In this document: piece after piece, positions 1 to 8,025 of the stretch
How the letters are laid out: every line of letters starts with the position of its first letter
Position numbering within the stretch: the first letter of the stretch is position 1
Assembly (NCBI GenBank): GCA_002440045.1
Contig: DJRI01000051.1
Coordinates: 1 to 15,675 of the forward strand
Origin: Ruminococcaceae bacterium UBA6364
GTDB lineage: Bacteria > Bacillota > Clostridia > Oscillospirales > Acutalibacteraceae
DNA length: 15,675 nt
Direction: 5' to 3'
Translations under genes and position numbers: made by a program
The notes under the pieces: generated by a model
Database searches by the model: none
The model's input: only the letters and a program-made list of their open reading frames with translations
What the model was told of the DNA's origin: nothing

Positions 1-37
1 ACTTGACAAAGGGTACACTGTACTGCGCGGGTGCCGT

Positions 38-104
38 GGGAACGCGAAGCGTTCCCCTTGATTTCACCGCGCATTTGCGCGGTTACAATCGCGGCTCTGC
101 CGCG
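38..104. repeat. Cluster of three short GC-rich hairpins (REP-like)
   Basis: Three perfect hairpins lie within 67 bp. Arms 38-45/49-56 (8 bp) flank a GAA loop, arms 66-72/77-83 (7 bp) flank a 4-nt loop, and arms 90-95/99-104 (6 bp) flank a TCT loop. They sit just past the stop codon of the minus-strand nucleotidase gene. None is followed by a convincing T-run on either strand, so they are not classic intrinsic terminators. Arrays like this resemble bacterial REP-type intergenic elements and could serve as an mRNA 3' end barrier. Positions 1-37 carry no recognisable gene; GTACA/TGTAC at 13-23 is a weak 5-bp inverted repeat. Confidence 0.6.
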
Positions 105-111
105 CCCTAAA

Positions 112-146
112 AGCTAACAGCTAATAGCTAATAGCTAACAGCTACC
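112..146. repeat. Heptamer tandem repeat, five units of AGCTAAY
   Basis: Five head-to-tail 7-bp units run from 112 to 146: AGCTAAC, AGCTAAT, AGCTAAT, AGCTAAC, AGCTACC. The last unit is degenerate. The array begins within the end of the hairpin cluster and stops 6 bp before the stop codon of the minus-strand nucleotidase gene. Variation between units is confined mainly to position 7. It looks like a slippage-prone microsatellite in non-coding DNA. No function can be read from the sequence. Confidence 0.75.
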
Positions 147-151
147 GGCTC

Positions 152-730
152 TTACGACAACTGGTCAAGCGTCAATTCATACGCCGGCAAAAACTCGTCG
201 ACAAAAACCTCGACCTCTTTAAGATTCATCTTCTGAAGCTTTTTTCTTAAAGAGCTTTCCGCTTTTTTAAACTCGGAATTGCCCGCCTTACGTTCTTCAA
301 TGCATTTAATAATCGCGCTTAATGTGTCGGCGGCTTTTACAAGCGGCAAAATTTCCGAATCACCGCACCCGGTAAGTGCCGAAAAGAAATCCTCTTTAAG
401 GTCCTCGGGAAGCATTTCGACAAGCTTTTTTGTCGCCTTTTCTTCAACGCCCTTGAACGCTTCAAGAATTTCTGCGTTCTGATATTTCACGGGCGTGGGC
501 ATATCGCCGGTTATTATTTCGTGCGCGTCGTGATAAAGCCCCAAAACGGCGGCTCTTTCGGGATTGTAGGACTTATTAAACCGCCTGTTGCCGATAACCG
601 CAAGCGCGTGAGCTATGACAGCCACCTCTTTTGAGTGACTGTCAAGGCTCTCTTTTTGTGTGTTTCGCATCAATGCCCAGCGGTCTATATATTTCATTCG
701 CGAGAGCATTGCAAAAAAACTGTAGCTCAT
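152..730 (-). CDS. yfbR: HD-domain 5'-deoxynucleotidase, YfbR type
   Basis: The 192-residue cytoplasmic protein aligns by eye along its whole length with Escherichia coli YfbR (199 aa), a metal-dependent phosphohydrolase that removes phosphate from deoxynucleoside 5'-monophosphates. HD-domain metal ligands are visible: H32, H67-D68 in LYHDAHE, and D135 in KAADTL. The substrate-contacting segments DRWALMRN (16-23) and GDMPTPVKY (75-83) are also kept. The ATG at 728-730 follows an AAGGAA SD (739-744) with 8-nt spacing. That SD overlaps the stop codon of the upstream mannosidase gene, and the gap is only 14 nt, so the two are probably co-transcribed and translationally coupled. A role in dNMP turnover or salvage follows from the family; the exact substrate range here is not known. 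Confidence 0.93.
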   Translation of the reverse strand: MSYSFFAMLSRMKYIDRWALMRNTQKESLDSHSKEVAVIAHALAVIGNRRFNKSYNPERAAVLGLYHDAHEIITGDMPTPVKYQNAEILEAFKGVEEKATKKLVEMLPEDLKEDFFSALTGCGDSEILPLVKAADTLSAIIKCIEERKAGNSEFKKAESSLRKKLQKMNLKEVEVFVDEFLPAYELTLDQLS

Positions 731-744
731 TTTTTATGTTCCTT

Positions 745-3700
745 TTAAAAATCAAGCTTAAAGGTTTTAATCTCAAACGGCTTAAACTCTGTTTCAAACG
801 AATCTTTGAAGAAATTCACAGATACATCCGCTTCTTCGAGCATATTGCACTCAAAAACGCCTTTAAGAGCATCGCCCGTTTTAATCGTGCAGCGCGTTTT
901 TGCGTTTTTCGACTCAAACGCGCGGATTATGATGCTGTCGCTGTCCTCGGCCTTTTTGACGGTATCAATAATTATGTTGCTCTTATCTGTGCTTATAAAC
1001 GAATATTCGCTTTTAAGAACGCCCTTGTGAGCATTTGAATGAACGGCATATACGGGGTAGTTAAGACTGTATGCCTCGTTATAAACATCGCTTGAAGCAA
1101 CCGTGCCGCCGTGCGGATAGAGCGAGAAAGTAAATTCGTGATACTCTCTGTCCTGGTCCTGATTGGGCTTTGTCGCGCATCTTAAAAGAGTCGGTCTTAT
1201 GTGGCCGTCTTTTACGGAGCAGCCGTATTTGCAGTCGTTGAGCACGGAAAGTCCGAACGAGTTATCGGAAAGGTCAACCCATTTGTGCATTGAAACCTCA
1301 AACTGGGCAAAATCCCAAGTGGTGTTTTCGGTCGTGGCGCGCTCGATATTGCCGAACTGAATATCAAAAGTCGCCCTTGTTGCGTTTACGTCCACAGGAT
1401 AGTCGGCTTTAACTATCGCATTCTTTTCTTTCCAGTCGGTCTTATATTCTATATCTATTCTTTCAAGCTCGGAATAGATGATGTAATATTCGGAAATTAC
1501 GGAATTTCTGAAACGCCTGTCAACCTTATAAACGCATCTTACAGCGCCTTTTTCTATAAGCTCTGCGCCGATAAAGTCAAAGTCCCACGAAAGCTCTTTG
1601 TAATAGCATTTGACATCCCACGCATCATAGTGATGGGGGCGGTCCTGATATGCTGTGAGCTTGCCGAGCGTTTCGCCCTCGGGAGCAACGTTTCGTCCGC
1701 TCTTTTTGTGAAGAAGCTTTGAAATGTTATATTCGCCGTTAAATTCAACATCAAAATACTTTGTGTCGGCATGTGTGCTGTCGGCAGAAATCTCTTTAAA
1801 ATCCTTGCCCTTTTCGTATTTAACCGAAACGGTTTTATAGCCCTTTGCGGGTATTTCGGTTACGAAAACAATTTTGCCGTCATAAGTTTTTTGGAAGGCA
1901 ATCTCGCTTCCGTCAACGTCATAAAGCGAAAATTCGCCGTCAGAGGGCGCTTCTGTAACGACTGCGTCTTTTCTTAAAAAGCCCGTTGTATTGAAAAGTA
2001 CAATGCTGTCGCTTTCAAGGTCGATTTTTGAAACGATTGCCGCCTCTGCTTCGGACGCCATTTCACAGCCGTTTTTAAGCACCTCTTCATACTGAAGCTT
2101 GCTGTCGTCATAAACGGCTTTGATTGAAGAGCCGGGAAGAATATCGTGGAACTGGTTAAGAAGAATTGTTTTCCAGTTTTCAAGAAGCTTTTCAGAGGGG
2201 TATGAAAAGCCCGTTTTTTTCATTGCCATACCCGAAAGCAGCTCAACATCCGAATAAAGGCACTCGGACTTTCTGTTATACTTTTTGTTGCGCGCCTGGG
2301 AAGTAAGCGTACCGCGGTGATATTCAAGGTAAAGCTCGCCGCACCATGTGGGAAGATGCTTTTCACCCGAAACCTCTTTGTCTATATGGCGGAAGAAATC
2401 TATAGCAGGCGAAATTTTAACGCTCGGGCAGCCCTCGATGCCCTTTTCCATACGCTTGCCCTGTTCAATCATATCTATTGTGGGTCCGCCGCCGCCGTCG
2501 CCGTAGCCGAAGGTGCAAAGGTAGTTTTTGCTTATATCCTTCTGCGAAAATCTGTCATAGCCGCCGATTATATGGCCGGGGCAAAGATAGGCGTTATAGG
2601 TCGTAATGAAATTGTCGGCGGGGTTAGACTGCCTGTCGGTGCTGGGCGAAAAGTGCGAAAGCACCTCGGTGCCGTCTATTCCGCGCCACATAAATGTGTC
2701 ATAGGGGAATTTGTTATATTCGCTCCAGCTGATTTTTGTGGTCATAAAATATTCGCAGCCGCATTTTTTAATTATCTGCGGAATTGCCGCCGAATAACCG
2801 AAAACGTCGGGCAGCCACATAATTTTGTTGTCAACGCCGAACTCTTTTTTGAAAAAGCGCTTGCCGACAAGGAACTGCCTTACAAGAGCCTCGCCCGATG
2901 CTATATTGGTGTCGGCTTCGAGCCACATACTGCCCTCTGCCTCCCACTGACCGGACTTGATTTTTTCTTTAATGCGGCTGTAAAGCTCGGGGTAATCCTG
3001 CTTTACAAAGTCATAAAGCTGAGCCTGCGACGACATAAACTTAAAATCGGGATACATATCCATATATTTAAGCATCGTCGAAAACGTTCTTGAAGCTTTT
3101 TCGCGCGTCTGACGAAGCCGCCAAAGCCACGCAACGTCAATATGCGTGTGGCCTATGCACCACGCCGTGGGCTCGTCTGCCTTGCCGTAAAGATTTTCGT
3201 TAAGAAAAGCGCTTGCCTTTGCGGCGCTTTTTCTGAAGCTTTCGCGGTCGCCCGAATCAATGTCAAGCATATTGCACGCCTCGTTAAGAAGTTTTATGTT
3301 GTTAACGCGCTGTGTATCGTCGCAATCATAATTGTTTGCGACCTCAAGCGGAGTCATTATATCGTAATAAACCCTTATTGCGTCGTCGTCAATCGTCTGC
3401 AAAACGGCGCCCATCTGCACTTCGCCCTTGAATTCTTTTGCGTCGGTGTGGGCGTTTATATATATTTCAAGCGTTTCGCCGCCCAAAGCGCAGTCGGAAA
3501 TGCTTATATACTGATGGTTGCTGTCCATACCCTGAACCTGTTTGCCGTTTATGTAAACTATAAGCTGCGGGTTAACGCTGTCCCATTTGTCGTGCGAAAA
3601 CGGCACAACGCGGTAAATAACATGGCAGCCCTTAAAACGCTCGGGGATTTTCACGGTCTGTTTAAACCACGCATAGCACTCGGGGTAGCCCCAATAATCT

Positions 3701-3906
3701 TTATTAGCGGCAAACGGCGTCCACTCGCCTTTTTCGCGGTCGTCAAAATAATACTGACCGTCACGGAAGAAGAAATCGCCGGTGCTTTCACTGTCGATAA
3801 CAAAAAAATCGCTTCTGACGGCGCTCATAAGCTGCTTTATACGTTTGCTGAACATAAAGCGCTCGCTGTTTTTGTCATAAAATCTGCTGACATCAAAATG
3901 GCCCAT
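745..3906 (-). CDS. Alpha-mannosidase, glycoside hydrolase family 38
   Basis: Using the ATG at 3904-3906 the protein has 1053 residues, usual for bacterial cytoplasmic GH38 enzymes. These are zinc-dependent retaining exo-alpha-mannosidases acting on mannosyl oligosaccharides. There is no signal peptide. An N-terminal beta-sandwich-like region precedes the catalytic domain. Predicted zinc ligands are H255 and D257 in HTHIDVAWLW, D367 (also the nucleophile) in WLPDVFGYS, and H587 in QFHDILPGSS. Other family signatures are FGYGDGGGGP (466-475) and PHHYDAWDV in the C-terminal beta domain. This start has an AAGGAG SD (3914-3919) 7 nt upstream; a start at 3954 would extend the frame by 16 residues without SD or family support and would overlap the putative -10. 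It is first in a unit with the yfbR-like gene. No sugar transporter or regulator gene lies beside it, so the substrate (N-glycan, mannan fragment or other) cannot be told. Confidence 0.95.
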   Translation of the reverse strand: MGHFDVSRFYDKNSERFMFSKRIKQLMSAVRSDFFVIDSESTGDFFFRDGQYYFDDREKGEWTPFAANKDYWGYPECYAWFKQTVKIPERFKGCHVIYRVVPFSHDKWDSVNPQLIVYINGKQVQGMDSNHQYISISDCALGGETLEIYINAHTDAKEFKGEVQMGAVLQTIDDDAIRVYYDIMTPLEVANNYDCDDTQRVNNIKLLNEACNMLDIDSGDRESFRKSAAKASAFLNENLYGKADEPTAWCIGHTHIDVAWLWRLRQTREKASRTFSTMLKYMDMYPDFKFMSSQAQLYDFVKQDYPELYSRIKEKIKSGQWEAEGSMWLEADTNIASGEALVRQFLVGKRFFKKEFGVDNKIMWLPDVFGYSAAIPQIIKKCGCEYFMTTKISWSEYNKFPYDTFMWRGIDGTEVLSHFSPSTDRQSNPADNFITTYNAYLCPGHIIGGYDRFSQKDISKNYLCTFGYGDGGGGPTIDMIEQGKRMEKGIEGCPSVKISPAIDFFRHIDKEVSGEKHLPTWCGELYLEYHRGTLTSQARNKKYNRKSECLYSDVELLSGMAMKKTGFSYPSEKLLENWKTILLNQFHDILPGSSIKAVYDDSKLQYEEVLKNGCEMASEAEAAIVSKIDLESDSIVLFNTTGFLRKDAVVTEAPSDGEFSLYDVDGSEIAFQKTYDGKIVFVTEIPAKGYKTVSVKYEKGKDFKEISADSTHADTKYFDVEFNGEYNISKLLHKKSGRNVAPEGETLGKLTAYQDRPHHYDAWDVKCYYKELSWDFDFIGAELIEKGAVRCVYKVDRRFRNSVISEYYIIYSELERIDIEYKTDWKEKNAIVKADYPVDVNATRATFDIQFGNIERATTENTTWDFAQFEVSMHKWVDLSDNSFGLSVLNDCKYGCSVKDGHIRPTLLRCATKPNQDQDREYHEFTFSLYPHGGTVASSDVYNEAYSLNYPVYAVHSNAHKGVLKSEYSFISTDKSNIIIDTVKKAEDSDSIIIRAFESKNAKTRCTIKTGDALKGVFECNMLEEADVSVNFFKDSFETEFKPFEIKTFKLDF

Positions 3907-3940
3907 ATGCACTCTCCTTAAAAGGAAATTTGTGAATATT

Positions 3941-3969
3941 ATGTTATCACACAAAGGTGAATTTTACAA
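3941..3969 (-). promoter_or_regulatory. Putative sigma-A promoter of the mannosidase unit
   Basis: Read on the minus strand, TTGTAA (3964-3969) lies exactly 17 bp before TAACAT (3941-3946). Each hexamer matches the sigma-A consensus at 4 of 6 positions. Transcription would begin near 3933-3935, giving a leader of about 28 nt with the SD at 3914-3919. The spacing and position are good but the hexamers are only moderate. Confidence 0.5.
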
Positions 3970-3981
3970 TCCCAAACTCAT

Positions 3982-3993
3982 CTTTAATTAAAG
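3982..3993. promoter_or_regulatory. 12-bp perfect palindrome upstream of the mannosidase promoter
   Basis: CTTTAATTAAAG is a perfect 12-bp palindrome whose nearest edge is 13 bp upstream of the putative -35 of the mannosidase unit. A dimeric regulator could bind here, but no regulator gene is adjacent. In such A/T-rich intergenic DNA a palindrome of this length can arise by chance, so an operator role is only a suggestion. Confidence 0.25.
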
Positions 3994-4072
3994 TTTTTCG
4001 ACGTTTTTTGAAATTTGCCGATGCATACAAAAAAACTGCTTTTTTGCGCCCCATTATTTACTTTTCATAATC

Positions 4073-4101
4073 TTGACTTTATTCTTCAAAACATATAGAA
4101 T
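4073..4101 (+). promoter_or_regulatory. Putative sigma-A promoter of the guaB operon
   Basis: TTGACT (4073-4078, 5 of 6) is followed after exactly 17 bp by TAGAAT (4096-4101, 5 of 6). Initiation would be near 4108, giving a leader of about 74 nt before the guaB ATG. It is the only strong promoter seen ahead of the three-gene plus-strand unit, and it is divergent from the mannosidase promoter. Confidence 0.75.
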
Positions 4102-4120
4102 AGATAAAATATATAAATAA

Positions 4121-4158
4121 CGGCGCTTCGGCAAAGGAAGCTTTTGCTATTGCCGCCG
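4121..4158 (+). promoter_or_regulatory. Possible stem-loop in the guaB leader RNA
   Basis: Within the predicted leader, CGGCG (4121-4125) can pair with CGCCG (4154-4158), and GCAAA (4131-4135) with TTTGC (4143-4147), giving a nested two-part stem-loop ending 9 nt before the AAAGGAG SD (4168-4174). There is no T-run, so it is not a terminator, and it does not resemble a purine riboswitch core. It could tune translation or mRNA stability, or be chance. Confidence 0.3.
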
Positions 4159-4181
4159 AAACAAAATAAAGGAGCAAAAAC

Positions 4182-5693
4182 ATGGCGCATTATTGTAACG
4201 AACCCTCAAGAACCTTCAGCGAATACCTGCTCATCCCCGGCTACACGGGCCCCGACTGTATTCCCGCGAACGTTGACCTTAAAACACCTCTTTGCAAGTT
4301 CAAAAAGGGTGAGCAGCCCCCGATAACACTTAATATTCCGCTTGTTTCTGCAATAATGCAGTCCGTTTCGGACGATAAGCTTGCCGTGGCGCTTGCAAAA
4401 GAAGGCGGAATGTCTTTTATTTACGGCTCGCAGAGCATAGAGGACGAAGCCAAAATGGTCGCAAGGGTAAAAAGCCACAAGGCGGGCTTTGTTATAAGCG
4501 ACTCAAACCTTAAACCCGACAACACGCTTAAAGACGTTATTGAGCTTTTTGAAAAGAAGGGTCACAACACAATGGCTGTAACCGACGACGGCACACAAAA
4601 CGGCGTGCTTCTCGGCGTTGTTACCTCGCGCGATTACAGAGTAAGCCGTATGTCCGAAGAGCTTAAAGTAAGCGAATTTATGACTCCGTTTTCAAAGCTT
4701 GTGACCGCTCCCGCAGAAACAACTCTTAAAGAAGCCAACGACATTATTTGGGAAAACAAATTAAACTCGCTCCCGATAATCGACAAAAACAACCGTCTGC
4801 TTTATTTCGTTTTCCGCAAGGACTACGCCCAGCACAAAGAAAATCCCCAGGAAATTCTTGACTCCGAAAAGCGCTATATGGTCGGCGCAGGCATAAACAC
4901 GCGCGATTATGAAGAACGCGTGCCCGCACTTATAGCCGCAGGTGCAGACGCGCTTTGCATCGACTCTTCCGAAGGCTACACCGAATGGCAAAGAAGAACG
5001 ATTGCTTTTGTCCGCGAAAAATACGGCGATACTGTTAAAATCGGCGCAGGCAACGTTGTTGACCGCGAAGGCTTCCGTTTTCTTGCTCAAAGCGGCGCAG
5101 ACTTTGTAAAGGTCGGCATCGGCGGCGGCTCGATATGCATAACTCGCGAAACAAAGGGTATAGGCAGAGGTCAGGCAACCGCGCTTATTGAGGTTGCGGC
5201 GGCGCGCGACGAATATTTCAAAGAAACGGGCGTTTATGTTCCGATTTGCTCCGACGGCGGCATAGTTCACGACCACCATATGACACTTGCGCTTGCCATG
5301 GGCGCCGATTTTATAATGCTTGGCAGATATTTTGCGCGCTTTGACGAAAGCCCCACGACAAAGCTCAACATAAACGGCACATACGTTAAAGAGTATTGGG
5401 GCGAAGGCTCTAACCGTGCAAGAAACTGGCAGCGCTATGACCTCGGCGGCAGCACAAAGCTTTCGTTTGAAGAGGGCGTTGACTCGTATGTCACCTATGC
5501 GGGCTCCCTTCACGACAACGTTACAAAGAGCCTTTATAAGGTTAAATCCACAATGTGCAACTGCGGCGTTACAACAATCCCGCAGCTTCAGCGCGACGCA
5601 AAGCTTACGCTTGTTTCGGCAACAAGCATTGTTGAGGGCGGCTCGCACGATGTTATTCTTAAATCAACAAACAACACAAACAACTACAGATAA
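4182..5693 (+). CDS. guaB: IMP dehydrogenase, Tritrichomonas foetus-like type
   Basis: The enzyme oxidises IMP to XMP with NAD+, the committed step of guanine nucleotide synthesis. It has 503 residues, longer than the roughly 485-490 usual in bacteria. A TIM barrel is interrupted by two CBS motifs (about 105-220; [12 protein letters not shown] and LNSLPIID). The loop [12 protein letters not shown] carries catalytic C319. D261 (CIDSSEG) is the conserved substrate or cofactor Asp, and NWQRYD supplies flap residues R418-Y419. From memory of the published parasite protein, length and these residue numbers equal those of Tritrichomonas foetus IMPDH, as do K310 and E431, linked there to low mycophenolate sensitivity. 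The ATG has an AAAGGAG SD (4168-4174) with 7-nt spacing. It is the first gene of an operon with pepD and a DMT transporter; 12 nt separate it from pepD, whose SD overlaps this stop codon. Confidence 0.97.
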   Translation: MAHYCNEPSRTFSEYLLIPGYTGPDCIPANVDLKTPLCKFKKGEQPPITLNIPLVSAIMQSVSDDKLAVALAKEGGMSFIYGSQSIEDEAKMVARVKSHKAGFVISDSNLKPDNTLKDVIELFEKKGHNTMAVTDDGTQNGVLLGVVTSRDYRVSRMSEELKVSEFMTPFSKLVTAPAETTLKEANDIIWENKLNSLPIIDKNNRLLYFVFRKDYAQHKENPQEILDSEKRYMVGAGINTRDYEERVPALIAAGADALCIDSSEGYTEWQRRTIAFVREKYGDTVKIGAGNVVDREGFRFLAQSGADFVKVGIGGGSICITRETKGIGRGQATALIEVAAARDEYFKETGVYVPICSDGGIVHDHHMTLALAMGADFIMLGRYFARFDESPTTKLNINGTYVKEYWGEGSNRARNWQRYDLGGSTKLSFEEGVDSYVTYAGSLHDNVTKSLYKVKSTMCNCGVTTIPQLQRDAKLTLVSATSIVEGGSHDVILKSTNNTNNYR

Positions 5694-5705
5694 GGAGCGT
5701 TTTTT

Positions 5706-7136
5706 ATGGAAAGGCTTGTAAATCTGCCTGAACCGAAAGCCGTATTCGGCATATTTTCGGAATATGCAAAAATTCCGCACGGCTCGGGCAATACGGCGGG
5801 CGCAACCGCTTTTTGCGTTGATTTTGCAAAAAAGCATGGGCTTTCTTGCGAAACCGACGGCGCGGGCAACGTCATTATAAGAAAAGACGGCTCAAAGGGC
5901 TTTACATCTCACCCGACGCTTATTCTTCAGGGGCACCTTGATATGGTGTGCGAAAAAACAGCCGACAAAGTGATTGACTTTAAAAAAGACGGTTTGGAGC
6001 TTTTTTCGGACGGCGACTTTATTTTTGCCGACAGAACAACTCTCGGCGGCGACGACGGAATTGCGGTTGCGATGATTCTTGCGCTTCTTTCCGATGAAAC
6101 GCTTTCGCACCCGCCAATCGAAGCGGTTTTTACAACCGACGAAGAAACGGGTATGGACGGAGCAAGGGCGCTTGACTGTTCGCGCCTTAAAGGCAAAACG
6201 CTTATTAACCTTGATTCCGAAGATGAAAACACGCTTTGGGTATCGTGCGCGGGCGGTGCAAGGGCTAATATTGAAATTCCCGTTGAGCGCACAGAAAGCA
6301 AATTCAAAAATGCATATTGTGTAAAGCTTTCGGGGCTTTGCGGCGGCCACTCCGGCACAGAAATAGACAAGGGCAGAATAAACGCCGTTAAAGCGCTTTC
6401 AAAAATCCTTTCGGCACTTAATAAAACAGAGCTTTGCGAATTTTCGGGCGGTCTTATGGACAACGCCATTCCGCGCGAAGCGTCGGCTGTTATAAAAGCC
6501 GACGAAAAGGACGAAATCGAAGCTCAACTCTGTTCATTCTCAAAAGAGCTTAAAGCCTCGTCAAAAGACGACAGTGCGCTGACTCTTACAATAGAGCCAA
6601 CAGAATGCTCTGCGCTTCCGCTTACAGATGAATGCAAAGACAATGTTTTAGGGTTTATAAACGACTCTCAAAACGGCGTTATCGCAATGAGCCAAAGCAT
6701 TAAAGGACTTGTCGAGACCTCTTTAAACCTCGGAATTATGAAGCTTGAAGAAACAAAGCTTCTTGTTTCGTTCTCGTTAAGAAGCTCCAAAAACTCTGCA
6801 AAAGAAGCGCTTTGCGACTCGCTTCGCGCCTGCACCGTTCGGCACGGCGGCAGTTTTTCGCTTCACGGCGAATACCCCGCGTGGGAATATAACGAGGTTT
6901 CGCGCGTGCGCGACGTTATTTCAAAAGAATACGAAGCTTTAAGAAACGAAAAATGCGAAGTCAGGGCAATTCACGCAGGACTTGAATGCGGCATATTTTA
7001 CGACAAAATCCCGGGGCTTGACTGCGTTTCGTTTGGTCCGAATATTTATGATATTCACACCCCCGACGAAAGGCTTTCGGTCTCTTCGGTACAAAGAGTA
7101 TATGAGCTTTTGAAAAAAGTGCTCGGAAAGCTGTAA
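5706..7136 (+). CDS. pepD: Beta-Ala-His / aminoacyl-histidine dipeptidase, peptidase family M20 (PepD)
   Basis: The 476-residue cytoplasmic di-zinc dipeptidase belongs to the PepD (Xaa-His dipeptidase, carnosinase-like) branch of M20. Family ligands are visible in order: H77 and D79 in GHLDMV, a bridging Asp at D116 or D117 in GGDDGIA, the catalytic and metal-binding pair E146-E147 in TTDEETG, D170 in NLDSED, and H451 in GPNIYDIHTPDERL (445-458). The lid or dimerisation domain occupies roughly 190-390 and includes GGHSG (213-217). HAGLECG (423-429) is another PepD signature. The ATG is preceded by AAGGAG (5692-5697) at 8 nt. It is the middle gene of the guaB operon; no metabolic link to guanine synthesis is evident beyond housekeeping co-expression. 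Substrate preference is inferred from the family and many such enzymes are broad dipeptidases. Confidence 0.93.
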   Translation: MERLVNLPEPKAVFGIFSEYAKIPHGSGNTAGATAFCVDFAKKHGLSCETDGAGNVIIRKDGSKGFTSHPTLILQGHLDMVCEKTADKVIDFKKDGLELFSDGDFIFADRTTLGGDDGIAVAMILALLSDETLSHPPIEAVFTTDEETGMDGARALDCSRLKGKTLINLDSEDENTLWVSCAGGARANIEIPVERTESKFKNAYCVKLSGLCGGHSGTEIDKGRINAVKALSKILSALNKTELCEFSGGLMDNAIPREASAVIKADEKDEIEAQLCSFSKELKASSKDDSALTLTIEPTECSALPLTDECKDNVLGFINDSQNGVIAMSQSIKGLVETSLNLGIMKLEETKLLVSFSLRSSKNSAKEALCDSLRACTVRHGGSFSLHGEYPAWEYNEVSRVRDVISKEYEALRNEKCEVRAIHAGLECGIFYDKIPGLDCVSFGPNIYDIHTPDERLSVSSVQRVYELLKKVLGKL

Positions 7137-7139
7137 TTT

Positions 7140-8015
7140 ATGTATTATATTTTTCTGATAGCAGCCGCACTTTTCACGGCGGGTCAATTCATATTTTTAA
7201 AACTCTTTCAAAAAGAGCAGGGTGAAAGCGTTTTCAGCGCATCGTTTTTCTCGGCGTTCGTCGGCATAACGCAAATGATTTTTGCGTTTGTTGTGAACGG
7301 CTTTAAAATGAGCGTTTCTCTTTTCTCAATAATCTGCGCCTTTATTATGGCGGCGCTTGTAATATGCAACAACATCTTCGGCGTAAAGGTTATGAAGATG
7401 GGAAAAATTTCAATATACACGCTGTTTTTGATGTCGGGCGGAATGGTCGTCCCCTTCTTTTACGGCATACTGTTTTTGAAAGAGACGTTAAAGCCTTTGG
7501 GCGTTCTTTCGGTTGCGCTTATCATTTTGGCGCTTCTGATACCCTCGTTTGAAAAAGCGGGCGATAAAATAACAGGCTCTAAAAAGTTTTATCTTCTTTG
7601 CTTTGTGCTGTTTTTAGTCAACGGTACGGTTTCTTCGGTTATTAAAACGCACCAAATCGGGAAAAACGCCGTAAATTCCTTTGAGTTTTTATTTTGGATT
7701 GCCTTTTTCCAGACTGTCATTTCATTCGCGGCCGTTGCCGCAACAAAGAAAGACAACCGTCCGCTTGAAATAATCAAAAAGAAAAAGCCCTTGCTTTTTT
7801 GCGCGGGCTTCGGCATTGTAAACGGTCTTTCGAGCTTTTTGCAGTTTTTCAGCGCGGCGCACGTCAACGCGTCGGTGCAGTTCCCGATTCTTACGGGCGG
7901 CTCGATTGTATTTTCGGCGTTGCTTGCGTACCTTTTCTTTAAAGAAAAGCTCAATAAATACACCGTTTTAAGTATTATAACGGCATTTTTGGCAACGTGT
8001 TTGTTTATATTTTGA
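7140..8015 (+). CDS. EamA/DMT-family membrane transporter
   Basis: The 291-residue integral membrane protein has about ten hydrophobic segments arranged as two halves, as in the drug/metabolite transporter superfamily. Each half ends with the EamA-type pattern of a helix, an acidic loop and another helix: FLKETLKPLGVLSVALI near residues 117-133 and FFKEKLNKYTVLSIITAF near the C-terminus. The N-terminal MYYIFLIAAALFTAGQ starts directly in the first helix. The ATG lies 3 nt after the pepD stop, with GGAAAG (7125-7130) at 9 nt serving as the SD, so the gene is the last of the guaB-pepD operon. A perfect terminator follows 10 nt after its stop. The transported compound cannot be predicted. A metabolite exporter or importer is most likely. 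Confidence 0.88.
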   Translation: MYYIFLIAAALFTAGQFIFLKLFQKEQGESVFSASFFSAFVGITQMIFAFVVNGFKMSVSLFSIICAFIMAALVICNNIFGVKVMKMGKISIYTLFLMSGGMVVPFFYGILFLKETLKPLGVLSVALIILALLIPSFEKAGDKITGSKKFYLLCFVLFLVNGTVSSVIKTHQIGKNAVNSFEFLFWIAFFQTVISFAAVAATKKDNRPLEIIKKKKPLLFCAGFGIVNGLSSFLQFFSAAHVNASVQFPILTGGSIVFSALLAYLFFKEKLNKYTVLSIITAFLATCLFIF

Positions 8016-8025
8016 AATTATTTCT

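Noticed and set aside
112..146. Heptamer array as a CRISPR
   Set aside because: Units are 7 bp and contiguous with no spacers, and no cas genes are present.
2317..3921. Two long plus-strand open frames (about 258 and 259 codons) opposite the mannosidase gene
   Set aside because: They are antisense to a clear GH38 protein and show low-complexity, family-less translations. They exist because codon choice in the real gene avoids stops in the opposite frame.
3907..3954. N-terminal extension of the mannosidase to 3954
   Set aside because: The extension overlaps the putative -10, has no SD and no family similarity. The ATG at 3904-3906 has AAGGAG 7 nt upstream.
4028..4046. A/T inverted repeat as a terminator in the divergent region
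   Set aside because: The 7-bp stem is six A-T pairs plus one G-C pair and no transcript needs ending there. It is probably only an A-run facing a T-run.
4761..5648. Minus-strand 295-codon frame opposite guaB
   Set aside because: The translation is Cys/Arg/Ala-rich with no recognisable fold, has no SD-led start, and lies wholly within a strongly conserved IMPDH gene.
4182..5693. Contamination by protist DNA as the source of the IMPDH
   Set aside because: The gene sits in a bacterial operon with SD sites, 12-nt spacing to pepD and a bacterial promoter and terminator, so it is native to the bacterium.
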